NCBI GenBank assembly: GCA_946122785.1
Contig: CAMGYJ010000005.1
Coordinates: 34,028,002-34,092,001 of the forward strand
Reading direction: 5' to 3'
Length of the DNA stretch: 64,000 nt
Source: Linum tenue
Lineage: Eukaryota; Streptophyta; Magnoliopsida; Malpighiales; Linaceae
Shown here piece by piece: positions 21,975-33,010 of this stretch. The translations under genes were made by a program, and so were the position numbers. Every line of letters begins with the position of its first letter. Position 1 is the stretch's first letter. Below the pieces are notes generated by a model. That model searched no databases. It saw only the letters and a program-made list of their open reading frames with translations, and was not told the DNA's origin.

Positions 21975-22690
21975 GCTAATCCAATTGAGAGAACTAGTAT
22001 CCAAAATTCAAAAACTAGTATTTAATGCCACCCACCAACTATTCTCACACGGGAGAGAGAAAGCATCCCGGACTAATATTCATATTGCACGATCTAGTAT
22101 CCGCTTGAGTTGAAGTAGTATCCATGTTTTGTTGAACACTTGGTATGATTTTGTTTTAATTAACTAAATTCAATAGAGCACAAAATTGTATCCATAGAGC
22201 ACAATATAGCATCCAGATTCACATAACTATATTCAACCAATCAATTACCAACTAATATCCACAATCAAACCAATTAGTATTCAAGGTTTGCTAGCTGATA
22301 TAAATCAGTACACTTGGTAGCATTTTGATATCGATCAGTATACATGAACTAGTAACCACACTATGATGAAGCAGTATTTTAGTATACATGAGAGCACAGA
22401 CTAGTATCCAGAGAGCTCCACATTCACGAACTAATATCTAGACAACAAATAAGAGTATACAAACATCACATAATTAGTATAAAAGCCAATCAATTACGAA
22501 CTAATATCAACATTCAAAACAACTAGTTTTCAATGTTTGCTAAATGATATCCAGCATGAAAACAATACGTATTTTACATTCACGAACTAATATCCAGATA
22601 ACACAAAAGAGTATCCATATTGCACAGAACTAGTATTCAGACAAAAAAATCCATTTACGAACCGGTATCCATGGCATTAAATAGCAACAT
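21975..22690. repeat. Irregular array of a short ACTARTATCCA motif
   Basis: Over about 700 bp a motif close to AACTAGTATCCA or AACTAATATCCA recurs roughly two dozen times with uneven spacing (about 15-45 bp), for example near 21997, 22111, 22252, 22403, 22432, 22588 and 22632. Larger phrases such as CATTCACGAACTAATATC also repeat (about 22421 and 22579). It is not a simple satellite, coding region or CRISPR array. Function unknown. Confidence 0.6.
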
Positions 22691-22822
22691 GTCTTCTTTT
22701 CTGACTCATTCTCTTTCGTAAAACACAAATTAAAATGATATTTAGGCACTTTTTGTTCCTAAATCTAGTCACTCATGTCTCGTTAGATTCGCTCGTAAAC
22801 TTATATACATTAATAAAAATAA

Positions 22823-24298
22823 GGGCTAATACCACTGGGAAACCCAAACTATTAACTTTGTGTCATTTGTGTCCTAAAGTATTCGATATGACAATTGTGT
22901 CCTGACGTATGATAATTGTGTGTCATTTACGTCCTAACAATTTTGTTGACCGTTATAGATAACGGTTGACCAAACAGTCAACCATAAAATGTTGACTTTT
23001 GGTTACATGGCACATATGTGGCAGCCACATATGCGCCACGTCAGCTGCCACATCAGATTATAATTTTTTAAATTAAAATTACAATTAAAATTAACAATTA
23101 AAATACAAAATAAAAAATAAAAAATAATCCCTTCTTCCTCATCTCTTCATACCCGAACAAATGGTGGAAGACGATGGACCTCGTCCCTATCCCTTCTTCC
23201 CCATCCTTTATTTTATCAAATTGAATCCCAATCGATCTCATAAGAAGGGCACTTCTCCAAATTGAAGTTCCTAGTGTCATAATCCAACGGCGCCTCTTCA
23301 CCACCGTCGCGGCCTTTGCCGCAGCCGCAGCCGCCTTCTTTGCAACCGTCGTCGAGGGTTTCTTCTTCTTCCCTCCTTTCCCGCCGTTCTCTGCCAAGCT
23401 CTGGCAAATCGCTTCGAGCTTGGCGTCGACGGAGGAATAGAGGGGCTTGTACTCGCCGAACTTGCACTCGACGTGGGACCCCTGGTGCCGGAGGCTTGAG
23501 AAATTCAGCCTGGCGAAGTCGCCGCGGAGCTTGAACGCCGCATTGTCGTAAGCCAAGGCGGCTTCCTCGGCGGTATCGAACGTTCCAAGCCAGAGGCGCG
23601 TCCTGTTTCGGGGGAGACGGATCTCAGCAACCCATTTCCCCCAATGCCTCTGCCTCACTCCCCGATAGAGCTTCATGGGCTCCATCCGGCCGTGCTCAGT
23701 GGTCGCCGCAGGCAACTACCACAGTTCCTCATCTTCCCTTCAACTACTAAATCTGCCGCAACCTCAGATTTTATGGTGGGTAAGGGTTTGATAAGAATTA
23801 GGTTTTTGAATTTGGGATTTTTTCAATTCCAGCATTTTTGTTATCTCTAGAAGAAGAAGAAGAAGAATAGGGGGTGGCTCGTCTGTATTTCCAATCCTCA
23901 ATCCAAGCTTCCCCTCGGATTCGACGGCAAAGCTATGGTTTGGCTCGTCAACTCCCTCAAACAAAGACGAGAAGGCTGCTAGCAATTCATTCGCGTCGAC
24001 CGTCACCGGAATTGTTCCCCGGAGATGCAGATCTTCATATCTGAATTTTTTTTATAACTTTTCTTTATTTCTTTTTGTTAGTTTATTCATTTTTATGAGA
24101 AAATAAATATAATAAAATAATAAAAATTCCACGTCAGATGCCACATAAGAGCGGTGACTAGACTTTCTGTTAAAAACTAACGGTCAACGCCGGTCAACCA
24201 TAACGGAAAAATAGTTTGGGACACAATTGTCATATCGAATACTTTATGACACAAATGACACAAAGTTAATAGTTCGGGTTTCCTAGTGGTATTAGCCC
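22823..24298. mobile_element. Pack-MULE-like element C carrying an ERF gene copy
   Basis: The left end is GGGCTAATACCACTGGGAAAC and the right end is the inverse, ending GGTATTAGCCC. TIRs run about 22823-23060 and 24100-24298. An exact 9-bp target duplication TAAAAATAA flanks it at 22814-22822 and 24299-24307. The interior is GC-rich and contains an AP2/ERF coding region on minus. No transposase. TIR sequence differs from elements A/B except for shared GTTGACCGTTA and CCACGTCA motifs. Confidence 0.88.
23098..23715 (-). pseudogene. Captured AP2/ERF transcription factor, frameshifted
   Basis: A 205-codon frame within element C. Residues about 17-73 are a complete AP2 domain: [19 protein letters not shown], then [18 protein letters not shown] and [12 protein letters not shown]. 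The following [21 protein letters not shown] block is typical of RAP2.4-like group I ERFs, nuclear GCC-box/DRE binders. After KRRRW the frame diverges; the family C-terminal [12 protein letters not shown] motif is present ([12 protein letters not shown] at about 23219-23254) but in another frame. So a frameshift or small deletion separates it, and the present frame runs into TIR sequence. It could still make a DNA-binding peptide if transcribed; otherwise a pseudogene. Confidence 0.8.
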
Positions 24299-24307
24299 TA
24301 AAAATAA

Positions 24308-25019
24308 GATAATGCCATATTTGTAACTTTACAAAAACTATGAATTTTTTATTTTATCAAGAAGTTGTGATAACGAGTGCAGTCTAAATAGGAGAAACAA
24401 ATGGACAATATAACATAATATAAAAAATATTTAATAAGGCGCTAGTATGCATGTATATTAATTCATTTTAAAAAATCATAATTAAAAGCCCCACAGGCCA
24501 CAAGGCACAAATTAGCTAAACTTTAAAAACTTAAGTAATGCAAAAATCACACAAACTAATGTAAGTAAGTATATAGAACTGGATATGTGTCTCCACTTTT
24601 CATTACTCAAATGTTACAAACCACAAAGAGGATGAATGAGAAATTAATTGTCCACTTATGAAAATAATAAAATGAAAGAAAGAAAGAGAAATTTTCAGTC
24701 AGTACTATAAATCAAGATCCAACATCATATGCTTAACAATTGTTTTTTCCTTTTTTTTTTTGTCTTCCTCTTTCCGCTTCTTTTCTTTGTTCTTTTCCAA
24801 TACTTTCTCCTCTTGGTTTTTCCTACCATTAAAAAAACATACATTTGCACAACAAAAACAACTGAGAGTAAAAAAGACTTCAATGGAATGCCTAACATTA
24901 ATTTCTTTCTTTCTTTTGCACTCTATTCAGTAAAGTCGTCTCTCATTTTCCTCTTCTAACATCCCCCTCCAATGTTTGTCGAGCTTTGTTTGTTGGTTAC
25001 AACCAGTTGTATGTTCCGT
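24308..25019. other. Intergenic, 3' flank of the PERK gene
   Basis: AT-rich; includes the probable 3' UTR of the PERK kinase near 25000. No other gene seen. Confidence 0.5.
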
Positions 25020-28000
25020 TTACAAATTGTACTTGCGAAGGCCGGCCGGTGCCATGTCTCGAGAATCGCTGCTTGATGAAGTGGTCTCATGTTCGCTGCT
25101 TGAGAATTCCTGGCTTGCCAATGCTACTTGTCGGAACCTTTCCATGTCGGCGTTGTAAGCACTGATGTCGTACTCGCCGCCACTACCCCCAGCTGCGCCA
25201 AAGATAGAACTTTGGCCGGGCCTGATCCCGTCGTTCAAGTCGTCCAAAGATGCATCTCCTTCCAACGTGTGCACTATCTGTTTGGTTTCATTTTGATAGT
25301 GTAATTACGTAAATACAAAACATGCACATCAAATGGTTCAAAATATGGTCACCTTGTTTGACAAAAAGAAATTATCAAAAGTTGTTACCTGGCTCATCTT
25401 AGGACGCTTTTTGGCAGAGTGGCGAATGCTGGCAGCGGCACATGCGATCATTCTTAGCATCTTTCCAGTGTTGAAGTTGCCCTCCATTTTAAGGTCAACC
25501 AACTCATTTAAGTTGCCTTCATCCAGTGCTCGGGTCATGAGAGGGCGTGCCTATGCCAATCAAATGAAATAGTTGAGGAAAAAGGGAAAGAAGACATTAA
25601 CAAATTTACATTTAGAAGCAATTTAGTCAGTAGTTAAGTTCAGTAAACAAACCCAATCCACCAAGCAATCTTCCATGACATTGGTTGGATCCACGGGTCT
25701 CTTCCCTGTGATGAGTTCTAAGAGCATGACCCCAAACGAGAACACATCAGATTTCTCTGTCAGCTTCCCACTTGATGCATACTCTGGAGCCAGATACCCA
25801 AACGTGCCCATCACTCGTGTAGATATATGAGTGTGATTGTCCGTAGAGAGCTTGGCCAACCCAAAATCAGCCACCTGAAACATATAGGAAGGAGGAGCCA
25901 ATATTAGTTACTTACCCTTAGTTCAAGCTTAAAGGTTGGCAAGGAATTATAAGTCAAACTATATATACCTTAGCTTCAAAGTTCAAGTCCAAGAGTATGT
26001 TGGAAGATTTGATGTCCCGATGAATGATCTTCGGGTGGCCTAGTAAAAAGGGTAAGTAAGTGATTTACACGTTAAAATTTATTAGTAAAGTAGAACTTAC
26101 AAGAGAACTTTTTGTAACTTACAATCTTCATGGAGATAGGCGAGTCCCTTGGCAGAGCCTAATGCTATCTTGAGCCTAGTAGGAAAATCCATAACTGGAC
26201 GGCCCCTCCCTACATCCCAAAGATATTACCAATCAACTTCAATTGTATCTCTCTTATAAAAAAAATTTCAATTATATCTCTAAGCTATCCAAAATATTAG
26301 GATGATATTTTATATCTTATTTCATTTTTAATACATCAAGTATGAGGTTTTGAAATTCTTCTTCCAATGAAATGTGAATAATTCTTCATTCATTCGACAA
26401 GTAAAAAGAATTGGGTAAAATTATATATTCCATAGATCATTCTTAATTTTATCATATTGGTTTATATTTTAACTCTTTCTTAATGAGTAGGATTGTAAAA
26501 TCATACTGCCTTAAAAATGAATGTATAACAATGAAATCTTCCATAGATAATTCCTATTAAACCATATATTTTCCATTTCATGTAATGACAGACTTTCATG
26601 ATGCACCACATCCAACATACACCTATCAATTATACGACGGCCTAATGCATTAATGAGCTTGGATTGTGCATTTTAGACCCATGACTATTAGATGCATTTA
26701 ACAATAATTTATAGCTTTAATATGTCGTAGTAATTCTAGTGGGCGTATGGCCATTACATTCTTATGAGATATAAGAATATTAGATGCACCTTGTGATGAT
26801 TTTGTTCATAATTACTACTGTATGCATCCAGAAAACCTAAATTATGATAAGACTATCTAAATGCAATAAATTAAGGACCCTTGTCATATTTCATCCCAAT
26901 TGCCAAAACATGCTATTAATCTAGCCCAAATTTATCCATTGGAAGAAGAAGAAAAAACCAGAGAAAGATAGGGAAATTAATTACCATGGAGATGATTTTC
27001 AAGAGTGTCATTAGGAAGGAACTCATAAACCAACAACCTCTGTTGATTAGTAATCGAATACCCAACGAGCGACACAAGATGTCGATGATGAACCCGACTG
27101 ATAATCTCAACCTCTGCCATGAATTCCCTCTCACCTTGCCCACTGCCAGATTTCAAGCTCTTTACCGCAACTTCTTTTCCATTAGGCAAAACCCCTTTAT
27201 GAACATACCCGAACCCACCTTGCCCCAACAGATTTGACTGTGCAAACCCGCCCGTTGCAGCCTGCAACTCCTCAAATGTAAAAGTGCTTTGATTAAAACC
27301 AACCGAGATCGTTGGCGGCGGGGGCGGCGGCTGGAGGTTGGAGTAATTGGCGCTAGTCATGTCCCCACTGGACATCATCGGAGGAGGCCCACCTTGCCAC
27401 CCGGTCCCAGGCTGTCCACCGCTGTAATTCATCCCCATCGGTGGTTGCGATTGTTGCCATTTTTGAGGAGGTGGAGGGTGTTGGCCGCTATTCATATAGT
27501 ACTGCTCTGGTGGGGGACCCATTGGGTACTCGCCGTAATAATGGTGTATGTGTTCTTGTTTACTCTTCTTCTTCTTCTTCCGACAACAACAAATGCAACA
27601 AATGATTATCAATAAGATGAAGAACAACCCAACCCCGGCAGATATTCCGGCAATTAGCTTAATTTGGTCTTGGGTTAACCCTTTGGTTGCGCTTTTCCAC
27701 TGCTCCACTCCCGGTGGCGCTATTGCTTTGTTCTCGTGCGATGGCTGACCTGCTCCTGGTGGTGCTACAATCTCGTGAACATTTGTCTCGCCATTTCTAT
27801 TGTTGTTGTTTTGGTTGTTGTTGTTGTTTTGAATGTTGCCTCCGCCGCCGCCTTCTTCACGACGTTGAGGTGGTGCTGGTGGGGAACCAAAGTTTGGATT
27901 TTCATTTTGTGAGTTGGAGTTCTTCGGTTGCGGTGGAGAGTTATTTGATGGAGGTGATTTGTTGTTATTGTTGTTGTTTGTTGAACCATTATCTGATTGG

Positions 28001-28065
28001 TTCGGGGGTGAGTTTGTGGTCGACGGAGTTGCTGAAGGGGATCCATCATTATTCGAGCTTGACAT
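25020..28065 (-). CDS. PERK-type proline-rich receptor-like protein kinase
   Basis: Plasma-membrane Ser/Thr kinase of the PERK family, thought to sense the cell wall. Exons: 26985-28065, 26123-26209, 25969-26039, 25653-25874, 25389-25550, 25020-25277; 626 residues, in phase. Residues 1-130 are Pro/Ser/Asn/Gly-rich with long Asn runs and no classical signal peptide, as in this family. The membrane segment is about 135-161 ([14 protein letters not shown]), followed by a basic stop KKKKKSK. A second Pro-rich juxtamembrane region ends PPPPPP. The kinase domain starts about 275: P-loop [15 protein letters not shown] lysine near 302, catalytic [11 protein letters not shown], activation segment [15 protein letters not shown]. 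All catalytic residues are present. The C-terminus contains SYNADM-type ([11 protein letters not shown]) and DSRDM blocks shared with PERK4-7. A 5' UTR intron is likely at 28219-28706. Which PERK it is cannot be fixed. Confidence 0.93.
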
Positions 28066-28218
28066 ATCTTTTTAATTTTTCCCTTCTTGTGAAAAGAAGA
28101 TTTTTTTATCTTTCTACCTCGTGAATCTTCGACAAAAGAATTTTTGGCATTTGAAGTAACAAAGCCGAAAAAATATTCACCCCTCCCTTGTAATTGCCAC
28201 TCTCTCGATCCCAAACCC

Positions 28219-28706
28219 CTGTTACAAACACAAAAAACAAGAAATTCAGAATATTAATGGGAAAAACATATTCATTCCATTATCTTTACAAGTATAAGAT
28301 CAATTCTTGTTTCTTCTTCAATAACTCAATGGTATATATGTTCTTCATTTCATTTTTTTCCTCCAGTTTTTTCTCCCAGTTTCGTTTTTTGTTTTTTGTT
28401 GGCAAATTCCCAAGTTTCATTCAAGTTTTCACATCCATATTCAAGATAAGAAAAGACCAATTGATTACAATCAAGCTTTTGTACCCTATACAACACCTCG
28501 AACACGTTGATTCCTCCACTTCTTAACTCGTGGATTCCATTTTTCTTATGTAAAAATGAATCTCCTTGACCTTCTTCAATTTGTGAATTTTTCAATGTTC
28601 CATCCATCGAAATATTTTCCTTGATAATTTGAGTTATTAAGAAAGCATGTAGAATAAATATCATACATCTTTCACAAGATTAAATCAGCATTTTCATGTA
28701 AATTAC
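28219..28706 (-). other. Probable 5' UTR intron of the PERK gene
   Basis: On minus, CTCTCCAG|GTAATTTACATG gives a donor at about 28706 and TTTGTAACAG|GGGTTTGG an acceptor at about 28219. The GC-rich leader beyond it (28707-28900) has no coding frame of its own. Inferred from splice signals only. Confidence 0.5.
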
Positions 28707-30013
28707 CTGGAGAGGGGAGCAGAAAAAGGTTGCGATGAAAATCCCTCTGAAAGGATCGAAAAAGAGTGGGAAGAAAAGAAAAGGGGGCAAGGTGGTGTTA
28801 GCAAAAGAACATAGAGAGACAGTGGTAGGAAGAAAGGGAAGCCCTTCCGGTAGCTCCGATGCTTTGTTTTTTCCTACAAAGTTGGGGCTTCCCCTCCCCT
28901 CTCAATCTCTAAGCTCTATTAGTTGCTTTGTTTAGAGATCAATCCAAAAAAACACAAAACAAAGCAACCCTCCTTCTTTCTTACTTTTTTGCTTGGGTCT
29001 GTCTTGTTTGGTCTTTCTCGTTGTTTACTATTCATGGCTATATGGTTCTTGTTTCTTTTTTGTAGGTTGTCCTGATTTTTCTGTCATTTCTTCCCTCTAA
29101 CCTCGCTTGCCCAATCTCCATAACCATTAACAAACTCTCATTTTCAAAAAAAATAAATGATTTTTTTATAAAAAAATAATAAATCAAGTCCTTATCCCCC
29201 ACGTTAAATTAATTGTGAAAAGTGCAAAATAAAATATATATACATTTGGGATAATATCCTAGTTTGGCATGAAGTTTAGCGTTAGTGACAGTTCTGACCC
29301 CATTTTTCAAATAAGACATTTATGACTCACTTTTGAAATTATTGGACAAATCTGGCCCAAAATTTATGTTGACTGTTAAAACTGACGGTCAAACATTCTC
29401 ACCGTTAATAACTCAGCATCTAGGGCTGAAGTGGCATCCACGTCACTTTTTAATTAAAAATAAAAAAATAAAAAACATTAAATAAGAAATGGACAAAGAC
29501 TTCTCTCTGCTCCTTTTATTAAAAAAAAAAAAAGCCTAACCTACCCATCTCTTTCTCTCCTTCTTCTTCCTCTCAAAATGGCCACCGCCGCAGAGGAAGT
29601 ATGCCCATCTCCCTCATTCTTTTATTCTCACTCATAGCCGATGATACCCACCAGCTTGATGATGAAAAAGGTCGGAAATGCTCCTCCCTCGTCAGCTTGC
29701 CTCTGCTTCGGACGAGAAGAGCCATTGATGGTTCAAACCCAAAAAATCCGGCTGCGGTGGCGACGGATCTTGAGGCAGGGGATTTTACTCCCTACACCTG
29801 GGTCGCCGGCCATCGATCAGTGCGTTGCCTGACGACGGCGGATTTGGGGCGATGAACAAGGACAGCGATGCGACGAGTTAGGAGAGCGCGTCGGGAATGC
29901 GGCAAAGGTCGAGCTTGATGGGCCACGTCGACGGTGATTGCAACGACGGATGGGGAAATGTCGAGCTGATTCAGGGGAACGCCGACCGGAAGTTCCTTCC
30001 TCTGTTCTCTCCT

Positions 30014-30233
30014 TCATATGTTCCTTTCTTTCTCATTCAACGCCGACGGCTGCTTGACAGCGGCAGCAGAGCATTCTCCTTGTACGGAAATCGGACGAGG
30101 AGGAGGAAGAGCCTCGTTGCTAGTAGCTTCTCGCAAGACCAGGTTCCTAGGAAGAATGAAATGCTTATTCTTTATAGTTACACCGCCGTCGGAGAAGAGT
30201 GAATCTAGAAGCTCCCCTACCGGAGAGGGAAGA
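30014..30233 (-). other. Captured gene-like fragment in element D, donor unknown
   Basis: A 73-residue minus-strand stretch, part of an open frame that starts at 30253 inside the MITE end: it includes SPVGELLDSLFSDGG then NKHFILPRNLVLREA. Codon use looks gene-like. A second fragment at 29575-29870 starts ATGGCCACCGCCGCAGAGG on plus. I cannot assign either to a family. Confidence 0.3.
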
Positions 30234-30241
30234 GCTGCTGG

Positions 30242-30679
30242 TAGGGATGACAATTTCGACCTGACCCGTTTTACTTGACCTGTTTGGCCTGTTTTGGGTT
30301 GGGGCGGGCATGGGTACTCTCATCGACCCGACCTGCCCTGACCCGTCCTATTATCGACCCGTTCTTTCCTAAATTACATGTAATTTTAGTCAAATTACTT
30401 AGGATTTTCCTTTTATTACATAATATTTTAGCTAAAATAAAGTTGTAAATTAGTGAAAACCTCAATTTCTCCAAGAAATTAACTACATTTATCATAATAT
30501 TGTTTGTTTTCTTGATCTTATAATAAAAATAACGACTATTTCTAATATTTTTCATATAAATTTCATACCAATGGGTCGACCTGCCCCGACCTGCGACCCG
30601 TGATAAATTACCCGACCTGCCACAGGGCGGGTCTGGTTACCAAGAAACCCGCCCCGGACCTGCCCCATTGCCATTCCTA
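30242..30679. mobile_element. hAT-type MITE nested in element D
   Basis: The ends are TAGGGATGACAAT and ATTGCCATTCCTA. An exact 8-bp duplication GCTGCTGG flanks it (30234-30241 and 30680-30687). Subterminal regions are GACCCG/CGGGTC rich (GACCTGACCCGTTTT on the left, CCCGCCCCGGACCTGCCCC on the right). Same family as 48039-48657. Confidence 0.88.
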
Positions 30680-31584
30680 GCTGCTGGTGGTGGTGGAGAG
30701 TTCTTGGGCACTTTGGATTGTCTGCCGTGAGTTAAGAAAGAAGAGAAGAAAATAAGGGATTTTGACCCGGGACTTTGACTTATTATTTTTTTATTTGTTG
30801 ATTTGTTTTATTTTGCTTCTAATTTTCTTCCAGGTAATTAAATAAATTATTATTTGATGATGTGGCAATCATGCATCGGCCACATAAGTAGTTTTTGCTC
30901 AGTCATTAACGGTGAGAATGTTTAACCGTCAGTTTTAATGGTCAAAATAAATTCCGGGCAAAATTTGTCAAATAATTTCAAAAGTGGGCCATAAATGTCT
31001 TATTTGAAAAATATGGCTAGAATTGTCACTAACACTAAACTTCGGGCCAAATTAGTGTATTAACCCTATACATTTTGGAATATATTTGACTATTGCTCTT
31101 ATCTTGTTCAAGTCGTTGGAAGTATTGTGTGAAATCAAATGAACTCTTTTTTGTGTGCAATTGTCTATATATGATTGTTCATTTTGGAATATCTACAAAA
31201 CAAAAACAAAAAGGTTATTTTGCTTCCATAAGGATGTGTTTTTACTCTTCAATAACTATAGCACAAATTTGATAAAGAATACAAAGAATTGTGTTTCAAT
31301 TCCGACCAAGTCGATATACTATCAAATAAAAAAATATCATAAACGAAATTTATATGAACCTCATTTCATCCCAATCAGCCAATTGACTTATTTATTTACA
31401 AGGAATGGAATCAAAATCCAAGTACCAAAACCTTAGAAATTGAAAAGTTAAAACCAAATCAAACTATGCATCCATCACATTCAACCCTGGATTCAATCAA
31501 CTTATGTCCAAAATGGCTCTTACTCCATACTATCGAGTCAACAGACTAATCCTTCCTAATGCGTCTCCCACAGACTAATCCTCT

Positions 31585-33010
31585 TTACCAAGCACAAACC
31601 ATATCTCCAGATCCAGCAACCTTTACATCCACCAGGCTGTTCACATACGGCAGAAACTTCTCAAACCCATCTTCCCTCGCATTCCCAATCCATTCCCCCT
31701 TCTCAGCTTCCACATCATAAGCCACAACCTTGTTCCCAAAAACTGCAATCGCTACCTTGTCGCCAACGAGAGCCAAAGCTCTGCCACAGAACTCCCCTGC
31801 ACCACAGTTCACATTGATCACACGCTTCAGCTTCATGTCCATATCTCCATACACTTCAATCACCGGCGACCAGACCTCCTCGAGGGCACCATCTCCTTCT
31901 TCTTCTACGTCCACCTCCCCGCCGCGAATACTCGGCAAAAGGTAGCACAGCTCTCCGTTCATAACCCCCAACGAACCCTGAGGGCCATGGCCGAGTGGCA
32001 GATTGATTACGCCACAGTCTTCGTTCTTCACATCAAAGGTGAGAACTTTACCACTTCCAGTCTCCCAATGCACAAACCCATTCAAGTACAACCCGTCCCC
32101 GACGAACTCAGGGTTCCCCAAATCGCCATCGCAGTACATTGCATCGCACACCCTCCATTCGCCGGACCTCGAGGAGTAGACCTCGAACGAGACCACCACG
32201 AGACGATCCTCATCGTCATCATCAATTGCCGAGGACTTGGCGGCCACAACAGCAGAAACGAGCTGGTAGTTTGCAGAGTAGCTGGATGGAGAAGGCTCGA
32301 AGGTGAGCCCCAGAGCTGTCTCGGGTCCGTGGTACATATTCGGCTCCGGAAGCTTGGTCCATTGCTTGGTGGCTGGGTTGCAGATGTAGTAAAACCCTAG
32401 ATGGCTTCTGCAGCAGAGCAAGCCGCCATTGGTGGCTCGAACCTCGACTCTTTCTGGCAAGAAGCTGAGGGATGGAATTGGAACCCCAGAGGAGCGCCAA
32501 TCGAGGGCGGTGAAGGATGGGTTTTCTCCTGGGAACTGGGAGAAGAGGCCGGAGGTTTTGGTGAAGCGAAGCGATTGCTCGTGGGCGAAGAATGGCGCGG
32601 ATATCCAGCTGTTCCAGTCTCTGGACACGGCTCTGAATCTGCAGACTGACTTGGCAGGCAGATATGTGAGGACAAGGAGTTTGATTACGTCCTTGATTCG
32701 TTGTTCCCTTGGTGGGATGTTCACTGCCCATCTCTTCCTTGGAAATTCAGGGGTGATCGTCAGAGTCTGCAAGGCAGGGGACGGGAAATTCAGATTTTGA
32801 AACTTAAGGGAATTGATTAGCAGAGTTTAGAAGAGGATCTGGGGAAGAACTTACAACAGAGTTGGTGTAGCTCAATTCGTCGTCGTCGTCATCAGACAGC
32901 AATTCCTCATGATTTCCGTCGTTTGCCGCAAGAGTTTCTTCGAAATCAACAAGGACGAAGCCACCATCCAAATCCTCCATCACGATCCTTTCAGTCTCGG
33001 AGGTTTCCAT
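31585..33010 (-). CDS. F-box protein (beta-propeller type)
   Basis: Likely substrate receptor of an SCF ubiquitin ligase. Two exons, 32855-33010 and 31585-32766, phase 0; 445 residues. Residues 1-52 are acidic, with a run of Asp (LLSDDDDDELS). The F-box is about 73-115: VIKLLVLTYLPAKSVCRFRAV then SRDWNSWISAPFFAHEQS. Downstream, YYICNPATKQWTKLP and the EVYSSRSGEWR block are typical of F-box-associated propeller domains, and it ends PYVNSLVDVKVAG. Shares layout, these blocks and the PYVNSLV ending with its neighbour at 35078-36178, so the pair is an old tandem duplication. The target is unknown. Confidence 0.87.

Larger units (their letters stand above)
29248..31066. mobile_element. Pack-MULE-like element D with nested hAT MITE
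   Basis: The left end is GGGATAATATCCTAGTTTGGC and the right is the imperfect inverse ending TGTATTAACCC. TIRs span about 29248-29470 and 30850-31066. An exact 9-bp target duplication TATACATTT flanks it at 29239-29247 and 31067-31075. The interior has GC-rich gene-like DNA (about 29575-30233 and 30680-30760) split by a hAT MITE at 30242-30679. No transposase. The donor gene is not recognised. Confidence 0.85.

Noticed and set aside
21807..22025. 72-codon plus frame with a signal-peptide-like start
   Set aside because: Starts with TTG, has no upstream ATG in frame, no recognised family, and runs into the irregular repeat array.
21975..22690. CRISPR-like array
   Set aside because: Repeats are imperfect, spacing is uneven, no leader or cas genes, and the genome is a plant.
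27687..28124. 145-codon Cys-rich plus frame
   Set aside because: Antisense of the Asn/Pro-rich PERK ectodomain and polybasic region.
32222..32731. 169-codon alternative frame on minus
   Set aside because: Shadow of the first F-box gene in a second phase.
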